Shown here piece by piece: positions 54,958 to 64,000 of a stretch of DNA of 64,000 nt. Origin of the DNA: Sambucus nigra (Eukaryota; Streptophyta; Magnoliopsida; Dipsacales; Adoxaceae); contig OX422213.1 of assembly GCA_949130495.1 (NCBI GenBank), forward strand, positions 538,641,467 through 538,705,466, given 5' to 3'. The notes beneath the pieces are model-generated. The model had not been told where the DNA came from. It saw only the letters and a program-made list of their open reading frames with translations, and made no database searches. Position 1 is the first letter of the stretch. The number at the start of each line of letters is the position of its first letter. Both the position numbers and the translations under genes were made by a program.

Positions 54958-56338
54958 TGTGACACCCCTCCCGTCCCGGGAGAGCGAACAGAGCGCCACT
55001 ATCGATAAAACTGAACTAATCCACACAATAACAAGGTATAGAGCATCTAAATCCCGTCCAAGAAAAGAAACCACTAAACTCAAATCTCTTCAAATAAATA
55101 CAACAATTCTCTCGAATAAATTACCACATCTAACTCGAAAATAAAATACAAATCTCCAGTGCTCTATACATCAAAATAATGCAATCTTCTCATCTTGTAT
55201 TAAAAATCTTCCCAAAATAATCCTCGCTAAAATCAATCTCCATAGCGCCCCAAAATCCGCGCTAACCTTCTACTAAAAGAAAATATGGGGAAGTACACAA
55301 TACGACAAGAAAGATGCTCAACAAATATTAATGGTGAATAAAACGTAACAATACGAGTACGAACATTCAAATCAAAGTGAATCTCACAAGCAATTATATC
55401 AATATAATTTCTCAACAACACATTAACCGGGTCACCAGGCCTCACCACCGTACCGCGCCTATGCATTTTTATAGCATATCCGGAAAGAGGAATATTGGCG
55501 GTTGCCCAACCTCAGTGCCATATTAAAATCTCATGACAACATGCTCAACACCAAATATAATACCACATGAATCGAAATTAGATTCCAACAAATATTTCCA
55601 GACTTCCAAATGAATTTATCAATTCAAATATGAGTCAATAATCACAAGAAAATAGCGAGAATAGTACTCGCGAGATTAAGGAGAATATTGTGTAAAACCC
55701 CACACCTTAAAATCATCACATAATTTCAGCCTTAAAATCTAATCACACCATCACGTTCCTCTCGCGAAATAATCAAATCTCGTTCTAGCCCAAACTCGAG
55801 AAAACATCAAATAAGCCTTCTAATCTAAGGTTGAAATCTTGAATAAGTTTGGGGCTATGGTTTGTATATGAAAGGGAGTAATTTTGGAGAGGTCTTCTGG
55901 TTGAAAATTTTGAGAAAAAGTGATTTGAAAAGTCCATCCACGAATTTGTTGATATATAAAGGATTAAGAGTTTGATTAAGAAAAGAGTTCTAATCAGATA
56001 CAAACACTAAAAGTTTTATTACGGACGATCGGACCGTTGGAATTGGATGAAATTTTAGAGAGAATTATCTAAAGACAAGAGGAAGTTGAAAAAAAATTCA
56101 GCTCGATCGGACAGTTCAATATTTTTAAATATTTTTTTTGCTAGAGAGTTTTATGTTTTGAGGACTCCTCTATATAATAAAAATTCAATCAAACTTCCAT
56201 TTTAATTCCAATTCCAAAACCGTTTGAAAATCTCATTTTTAAAACCAACATATTCGAGCAATAAAAATAATTTTATCTCAAAATTTATTTTTTCCTCTTA
56301 ATTTCGAAAATACCCAGAAAATTACGCGGGTTGTTACA
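54958..56338 (-). repeat. Array LTR 1
   Basis: The outermost copy. Its plus-strand start is altered (TGTGACACCCCTCCCG against TGTAACACCCCGCC). The region 55640-55820 is nearly identical to LTR 4, not to its neighbour LTR 2. Confidence 0.93.
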
Positions 56339-56581
56339 CTTCCCCACAAACAATGGAATTTCGCCCTCGAAATTCGCCGAACGCCTAACTCTCAAAAATC
56401 ATGCCAACAATCTCCAAAAATAAACTAGTCACCAAAAAATAATTTCCTCACATCTAATCTAGATGCCTAATGCAAAACGATTCTCTAAAAATTTCTATCT
56501 CCAAATTCGCGCTACAAAAACGCAACAGATCCAAAACCAAAGACCCGAGGGTTGTCGTATACCTAAGCTCTGATACCATTC
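56339..56581 (-). other. Internal region 1 of the array (243 bp), with PPT and PBS
   Basis: The plus strand starts 'cttccccacaaacaatgg' (PPT complement) and ends 'gctctgataccattc' (PBS complement plus 3-bp spacer). 'tttcgccctcgaaattcgcc' beside the PPT recalls the pol-end sequence of Tekay-type chromoviruses. It is too short to encode a protein. The same 243-bp unit recurs at 57976-58218, 59622-59864, 61254-61496 and 62898-63140. Confidence 0.92.
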
Positions 56582-57975
56582 TGTAACACCCCGCCTGTCC
56601 GGGGAGAGCGAACAGAGCACCACTATCGAGAAAACTGAAGTAATCCACACAATAACAAGGTATAGAGCATCTAAATCCCATGCAAGAAAAGAAACCACTA
56701 ATCTCAAATCTCTTCAAATAAATACAACAATTCTCTCGAATAAATTACCACATCAAACTCGAAAATAAAATACAAATCTCCAGTGCTCTATAATTCAAAA
56801 TAATACAATCTTCTCATCTTGTATTAAAAATCTTCCCAAAATAATCCTCGCCAAAATCAATCTCCATAGCGCCCCAAAATCCGCGCTAACCTGCTACTAA
56901 AAGAAAATATGGGGAAGTACACAATACGACAGGAAAAATGCTCAACAAATATTAGCGGTGAATAAAACGTAACAGTACGAGTACGAACAGTCAAATCAAA
57001 GTGAATCTCACAAGCAATTATATCAATATAATTTCTCAACAACACACTAACCGGGTCACCAGGCCTCACCACCGTACCGCGCCAATGCATTTTTTTAGCA
57101 TATCCGGAAAGAGGAATATTGGCGGTTGCCCAACCTCAGTGCCATATTAAAATCTCATGACAACATGCTCAACACCAAATATAATACCACATGAATCGAA
57201 ATTAGATTCCAACAAATATTTCCAGACTTCTAAATGAATTTAATAATTCAAATATGAGTCAATAATCACAAGAAAATAACGAGAATAGTACTCGCGAGAT
57301 TAAGGAGCATATTGTGTAAAACTCCATACCTTAAAATCATCACATGAATCATCACATAATTTCAGCCTCAAAATCTAATCACACCATCACGTTCCTCTCG
57401 CGAAAATAATCAAATCTCGTTCTAGCCCAAACTCGCAAAAACACCAAATAAGCCTTATAATCTAAGGTTGAAATCTTGAATAAGTTTGGGGCTATGGTTT
57501 GTATATGAAAGGGAGTAATTTTGGAGAGGTCTTCTGGTTGAAAAGTTTGAGAAAACATGATTTGAAAAGTCCATCCACGAATTTTTTGATATATAAAGGA
57601 TTAAGAGTTTGATTAAGAAAAGAGTTCTAATCAGATACAAACACTAAAAGTTTTATTACGGACGATCGGACCGTTGGAATTGGATGAAATTTTAGAGAGA
57701 ATTATCTAAAGACAAGAGGAAGTTGAAAAAAAATTCAACTCGATCGGACAGTTCAATATTTTTAAATATTTTTTTTGCTAGAGAGTTTTATGTTTTGAGG
57801 ACTCCTCTATATAATAAAAATTCAATCAAAACTCCATTTTAATTCCAATTCCAAAACCGTTTGAAAATCTCATTTTTAAAACCAACATATTCGAGCAATA
57901 AAAATAATGTTATCTCAAAATTTATTTTTTCCTCTTAATTTCGAAAATACCCAGAAAATTACGCGGGTTGTTACA
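56582..57975 (-). repeat. Array LTR 2
   Basis: It shares 'aatcatcacatgaatcatca' with LTR 6 in the 57330-57360 region, but shares its 3' portion (around 57850) with LTR 1. Confidence 0.93.
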
Positions 57976-58218
57976 CTTCCCCACAAACAATGGAATTTCG
58001 CCCTCGAAATTCGCCGAACGCCTAACTCTCAAAAATCATGCCAACAATTTCCAAAAATAAACTAGTCACCAAAAAATAATTTCCTCACATCTAATCTAGA
58101 TGCCTAATGCAAAACGATTCTCTAAAAATTTCTATCTCCAAATTCGCGCTACAAAAACGCAACAGATCCAAAACCCAAGACCCGAGGGTTGTCGTATACC
58201 TAAGCTCTGATACCATTC

Positions 58219-59621
58219 TGTAACACCCCGCCCGTCCGGGGAGAGCGAACAGAGCACCACTATCGAGAAAACTGAAGTAATCCACACAATAACAAGGTAT
58301 AGAGCATCTAAATCCCATGCAAGAAAAGAAACCACTAATCTCAAATCTCTTCAAATAAATACAACAATTCTCTCAAATAAATTACCACATCAAACTCGAA
58401 AATAAAATACAAATCTCCAGTGCTCTATAATTCAAAATAATACAATCTTCTCATCTTGTATTAAAAATCTTCCCAAAATAATCCTCGCCAAAATCAATCT
58501 CCATAGCGCCCCAAAATCCGCGCTAACCTGCTACTAAAAGAAAATATGGGGAAGTACATAATACGACAGGAAAGATGCTCAACAAATATTAGCGGTGAAT
58601 AAAACGTAACAATACGAGTACGAACATTCAAATCAAAGTGAATCTCACAAGCAATTATATCAATATAATTTCTCAACAACACATTAACCGGGTCACCAGG
58701 CCTCACCACCGTACCGCGCCTATGGATTTTTTTAGCATATCCGGAAAGAGGAATATTGGCGGTTTTCCCACCTCAGTGCCATATTAAAATCTCATGACAA
58801 CATGCTCAACACCAAATATAATACCACATGAATCGAAATTAGATTCCAACAAATATTTCCAGACTTCCAAATGAATTTATCAATTCAAATATGAGTCAAT
58901 AATCACAAGAAAATAATGAGAATAGTACTCGCGAGATTAAGGAGCATATTGTGTAAAACTCCATACCTTAAAATCATCATATGAATTATCACATAATTTC
59001 AGCCTCAAAATTTAATCACACCATAACGTTCCTCTTGCGAAAATAATCAAATCTCGTTCCAGCCCAAACTCGAGAAAACACCAAATAAGCCTTCTAATCT
59101 AAGGTTGAAATCTTGAATAAGTTTGGGGCTATGGTTTGTATATGAAAGGGAGTAATCTTGGAGAGGTCTTCTGGTTGAAAAGTTTGAGAAAACGTGATTT
59201 GAAAAGTCCATCCACGAATTTGTTGATATATAAAGGATTAAGAGTTTGATTAAAAAAAGAGTTCTAATCAGATACAAATACTAAAAGTTTTATTACGGAC
59301 GATCGGACCGTTAGAATTGGATGAAATCTTACAGAGAATTATCTAAAGACGAGAGCAAGCTGTAAAAAAGAAATTCAGCTCGATCGCACCGTTCAATATT
59401 TTTAAATATTTTTTTTCTAGAGAGTTTTATGTTTTGAGGACTCCTCTATATAATAAAAATTCAGTTAAAACTCCCTTTTAATTCGAATTTCGAAACCATT
59501 TGAAATTCTCATTTTTAAAAATAATAACCAACATATTCGAGCAATAAAAATAATTTTATCTCAAAATTTATTTTTTCCTCTTAATTTCGAAAATACCCAA
59601 AAAATTACGCGGGTTGTTACA
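58219..59621 (-). repeat. Array LTR 3
   Basis: It shares 'catatgaattatca' and 'ccataacgttcctcttgcg' with LTR 5. It has the 'aaaataataaccaac' variant of LTRs 4 and 5. Confidence 0.93.
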
Positions 59622-59864
59622 CTTCCCCACAAACAATGGAATTTCGCCCTCGAAATTCACCGAATGCCTAACTCTCAAAAATCAGGCCAACAATCTCCAA
59701 AAATAAACTCGTCCCCAAAAAATAATTTCCTTACATCTAATCTAGATGCCTAATGCAAAACGATTCTCTAAAACTCTCTATCATCAAATTCGCGCCACAA
59801 AAACGCTACAGATCCAAAACCCAAGACCCGAGGGTTGTCGTATACCTAAGCTCTGATACCATTC

Positions 59865-61253
59865 TGTAACATCCCGCCCGTCCGGGGAGAGCGTGCGGAG
59901 CACCACTATCGATAAAACTGAAGTAATCCACACAATAACAAGGTATAGAGCATCTAAATCCCGTGCAAGAAAAGAAACCACTAAACTCAAATCTCTTCAA
60001 ATAAATACAACAATTCTCTCGAAAAAATTACCACATCTAACTCGAAAATAAAATACAAATCTCCAGTGCTCTATACATCAAAATAATACAATCTTCTCAT
60101 CTTGTATTAAAAATCTTCCCAAAATAATCCTCACTAAAATCAATCTCCATAGCGCCCCAAAATCCGCGCTAACCTGCTACTAAAAGAAAATATGGGAAAG
60201 TTCACAATACGACAGGAAAGATGCTCTACAAATATTAGCGGTGAATAAAACGTAACAATACGAGTACGAACATTCAAATCAAAGTGAATCTCACAAGAAA
60301 TTATATCAATATAATTTCTCAACAACACATTAACCGGGTCACCAGGCCTCACCACCGTACCGCTCCTATGCATTTTTTTAGCATATCCGGAAAGAGGAAT
60401 ATTGGCAGTTGCCCAACCTCAGTGCCATATTAAAATCTCATGACAACATGCTCAACACCAAATATAATACCACATGAATCGAAATTAGATTCCAACAAAT
60501 ATTTTCAGGCTTCCAAATGAAGTTATCAATTCAAATATGAGTCAATAATCACAAGAAAATAGCGAGAATAGTACTCGCGAGATTAAGGAGAATATTGTGT
60601 AAAACCCCACACCTTAAAATCATCACATAATTTCAGCCTTAAAATCTAATCACACCATCACGTTCCTCTCGCGAAATAATCAAATCTCGTTCTAGCCCAA
60701 ACTCGAGAAAACATCAAATAAGCCTTCTAATCTAAGGTTGAAATCTTGAATAAGTTTGGGGCTATGGTTTGTATATGAAAGGGAGTAATTTTGGAGAGGT
60801 CTTATGGTTGAAAAGTTTGAGGAAAAGTGATTTGAAAAGTCCATCCACGAATTTGTTGATATATAAAGGATTAAGAGTTTGATTAAGAAAAGAGTTCTAA
60901 TTAGATACAAACACTAAAAGTTTTATTATGGACGATCGGACCGTTGGAATTGGATGAAATTTTAGAGAGAATTATCTAAAGACGAGAGGAAGTTGTAAAA
61001 CAAAATTTAGCTCGATCGGACCGTTCAATATTTTTAAATATTTTTTTTCTAGAGAGTTTTATGTTTTGAGGACTCGTCCATATAATAAAAATTCAATTAA
61101 AACTCCATTTTAATTCCAATTCCGAAACCGTTTGAAATTCCCATTTTTAAAAATAATAACCAACATATTCGAGCAATAAAAATAATTTTATCTCAAAATT
61201 TATTTTTTCCTCTAAATTTCGAAAATACCCAAAAAATTACGCGGGTTGTTACA
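59865..61253 (-). repeat. Array LTR 4
   Basis: The middle region is like LTR 1 (e.g. 'aaaccccacaccttaaaatc'), and the end region is like LTRs 3 and 5. Confidence 0.93.
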
Positions 61254-61496
61254 CTTCCCCACAAACAATGGAATTTCGCCCTCGAAATTCGCCGAATGCC
61301 TAACTCTAAAAAATCAGGCAAAAAATTTCCAAAAATAAACCCGTCACCAAAAAATAATTTCCTCACATCTAATCTAGATGCCTAACGCAAAACGATTCTC
61401 TAAAAATCTCTGTCTCCAAATTCGCGCCACAAATACGCATCAGATCCAAAACCCAAGACCCGAGGGTTGTCGTATACCTAAGCTCTGATACCATTC

Positions 61497-62897
61497 TGTA
61501 ACATCCCGCCCGTCCGGGGAGAGCGAGCGGAGCACCACTATCGATAAAACTGATCTAATCCACACAATAACAAGTTATAGAGCATCTAAATCCCGTCCAA
61601 GAAAAGAAACTACTAAACTCAAATCTCTTCAAATAAATAGAACAATTCTCTCGAATAAATTACCACATCTAACTCGAAAATAAAATACAAATCCCCAGTG
61701 CTCTATACATCAAAATAATACAATCTTTTCATCTTGTATTAAAAATCTTCCCAAAATAATCCTCCCTAAAATCAATCTCCATAGCGCCCCAGAATCCGCG
61801 CTAACCTGATACTAAAAGAAAATATGGGGAAGTACACAATCCGACAGGAAAGATGCTCAATAAATATTAGCGGTGAATAAAACGTAACAATACGAGTACG
61901 AACATTCAAATCAAAGTGAATCTCACAAGCAATTATATCAATATAATTTCTCAACAACACATTAACCGGGTCACCAGGCCTCACCACCGTACCGCGCCTA
62001 TGCATTTTTTTAGCATATCCGGAAAGAGGAATATTGGCGATTTCCCAACCTCAGTGCCATATTAAAATCTCATGACAACATGCTCAACACCAAATATAAT
62101 ACCACATGAATCGAAATTAGATTCCAACAAATATTTCCAGACTTCCATATGAATTTATCAATTCAAATATGAGTCAATAATCACAAGAAAATAACGAGAA
62201 TAGTACTCGCGAGATTAAGGAGCATATTGTGTAAAACTCCATACCTTAAAATCATCATATGAATTATCATATAATTTCAGCCTCAAAATTTAATCACACC
62301 ATAACGTTCCTCTTGCGAAAATAATCAAATCTCGTTCCAGCCCAAACTCGAGAAAACACCAAATAAGCCTTCTAATCTAAGGTTGAAATCTTGAATAAGT
62401 TTGGGGCTATGGTTTGTATATGAAAGGGAGTAATTTTGGAGAGGTCTTCTGGTTGAAAAGTTTGATAAAAAGTGATTTGAAAAGTCCATCCACGAATTCG
62501 TTGATATATAAAGGATTAAGAGTTTGATTAAGAAAAGAGTTATAATCAGATACAAACACTAAATGTTTTATTACGGACGATCGGACCGTTGTATTTGGAT
62601 GAAATTTTACAGAGAATTATCTAAAGACGAGAGGAAGTTGTAAAAAAAAATTAGCTCGATCGGACCATTCAATATTTTTAAATATTTTTTTCCTAGAGAG
62701 TTTTATGTTTTGAGGACTCGTCTATATAATAAAAATTCAATTAAAACTCCATTTTAATTCCAATTCCGAAACCGTTTGAAATTCTCATTTTTAAAAATAA
62801 TAACCAACATATTCGAGCAATGAAAATAATTTTATCTCAAAATTTATTTTTTCCCCTTAATTTCGAAAATACCCAAAAAATTACGCGGGTTGTTACA
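61497..62897 (-). repeat. Array LTR 5
   Basis: The middle region is like LTR 3. It is bounded by TGTAACATCCCGCC and GGGTTGTTACA on the plus strand. Confidence 0.93.
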
Positions 62898-63140
62898 CTT
62901 CCCCACAAACAATGGAATTTCGCCCTCGAAATTCGTCGAATGCCTAACTCTCAAAAATCAGGCAAACAATCTCCAAGAATAAACTCGTCACCAAAAAATA
63001 ATTTCCTCACATCTAATCTAGATGCCAAATGCAAAACGATTCTCTAAAAATCTCTATCTCCAAATTTGCGCCACAAAAACGCAACAGATCCAAAACCCAA
63101 GACCCGAGGGTTGTCGTATACCTAAGCTCTGATACCATTC

Positions 63141-64000
63141 TGTAACACCCCGCCCGTCCGGAGAGAGCGAGCGGAGAACCACTATCGATAAAACTGAACT
63201 AATCCACAAAATAACAAGGTATAGAGCATCTAAATCCCGTCCAAGAAAAGAAACCATTAAACTCAAATCTCTTCAAATAAATACAACAATTCTCTCGAAT
63301 AAATTACCACATCTAACTCGAAAATAAAATACAAATCTCCAGTTCTCTATACATCAAAATAATACAGTTTTCTCATCTTGTATTAAAAATCTTCCCAAAA
63401 CAATCCTCCCTAAAATCAATCTCCATAGCGCCCCAAAATCCGCGCTAACCTGCTACTAAAAGAAAATATGGGAAAGTACACAATACGACAGAAAAGATGC
63501 TCAACAAATATTAATGGTGAATAAAACGTAACAATACGAGTACGAACATTCAAATCAAATTGAATATCACAAGCAATTATATCAATATAATTTCTCAACA
63601 ACACATTAACCGGGTCACCAGGCCTCACCACCGTACCGCGCCTATGCATTTTTTTAGCATATCCGAAAAGAGGAATATTGGCGCTTTCCATACCTCAGTG
63701 CCATATTAAAATCTCATGACAACATGCTCAACACCAAATATAATACCACATGAATCGAAATTAGATTCCAACAAATATTTCCAGACTTCCAAATGAATTT
63801 ATCAATTCAAATATGAGTCAATAATCACAAGAAAATAACGAGAATAGTACTCGCAAGATTAAGGAGCATATTGTGTAAAACTCCATACCTTAAAATCATC
63901 ACATGAATCATCACATAATTTCAGCCTCAAAATCTAATCACACCATCACGTTCCTCTCGCGAAAATAATCAAATCTCGTTCTAGCCCAAACTCGAGAAAA
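63141..64000 (-). repeat. Array LTR 6 (cut by the window end)
   Basis: The first 860 bp of a sixth LTR. The array continues beyond the window. Confidence 0.92.

Larger units (their letters stand above)
54958..64000 (-). mobile_element. Tandem array of LTR + 243-bp units (TRIM/LARD-like, Tekay-related)
   Basis: LTRs start at 54958, 56582, 58219, 59865, 61497 and 63141 and end at 56338, 57975, 59621, 61253 and 62897. The sixth runs off the window. Lengths are 1381, 1394, 1403, 1389 and 1401 bp. The five internal regions are each exactly 243 bp. Read on the minus strand, each LTR is bounded by TGTAACA and TGTTACA, followed by a PBS (TGGTATCAGAGC) and, 243 bp on, preceded by a PPT (GTGGGGAAG). 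There is no gag-pol. The array interrupts the gag-protease junction of element E. Confidence 0.95.

Noticed and set aside
55233..63691. Repeated minus-strand open frames of about 70-90 codons in each array unit
   Set aside because: They recur with each LTR or span the LTR/internal boundary. They show no known domain and change with copy-specific indels, so they reflect repeat structure.

Overview
This window looks like repeat-dense nuclear DNA of a flowering plant. It is AT-rich and built almost entirely of transposable elements typical of plants: Ty3/gypsy lineages (Tat/Retand-like, Ogre-like, Athila-like, Tekay/Del-like), Ty1/copia-like (SIRE/Maximus-type) elements, and an En/Spm-type CACTA DNA transposon. 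I see no intact host gene, tRNA, rRNA or CRISPR array. The only host-derived coding sequence I recognise is a decayed piece of an auxin response factor (ARF) gene carried inside the CACTA element. The species cannot be named from the sequence.

Layout. (1) 1-2776 is Tekay-like LTR-retrotransposon sequence running in from the left, and 2777-3438 is a CACTA-like end. (2) 3439-30915 is one old Tat-lineage gypsy element ('B', minus strand), shattered by later insertions: a Tekay-like non-autonomous element (3998-6802, perfect 5-bp target duplication), a copia-like element (7024-11700, one LTR carrying a MITE-like insert), and a 15.7-kb CACTA transposon (13182-28897). The CACTA element carries a TNP2-type transposase, a second TnpA/Ptta-type gene and the ARF fragment. 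Its second gene is split by a young Athila-like non-autonomous LTR element (15693-21925). That makes three nested levels. (3) B's 5' LTR (30351-30915) abuts a second Tat element ('C', minus, to about 34.4 kb). (4) An Ogre-like element ('D', plus, about 34.4-42.94 kb) follows. Its leader holds a perfect 66-bp inverted repeat, and its integrase end is cut by a copia-like LTR at 42937. (5) 45404-54957 is a much better preserved Tat/Retand-like element ('E', minus). It has LTR, TATA box, protease, RT, two RNase H domains, integrase, a 104-bp minisatellite, and a three-exon gene in antisense orientation. (6) From 54958 past the window end, E is interrupted by a head-to-tail array of about 1.64-kb units. 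Each unit is a ~1.39-kb LTR plus an internal region of exactly 243 bp that keeps a primer-binding site and a polypurine tract.

How the parts relate. The elements are mobile DNA layered by successive insertions rather than one pathway. The most unusual parts are the LTR-243-LTR array, the Athila-like element whose 322-codon ORF replaces gag-pol, the perfect hairpin, and the antisense spliced gene in E. Clusters of CG-containing near-palindromes also stand upstream of TATA boxes in several unrelated LTR families. All domain calls were made by eye from translated motifs, without database searches.
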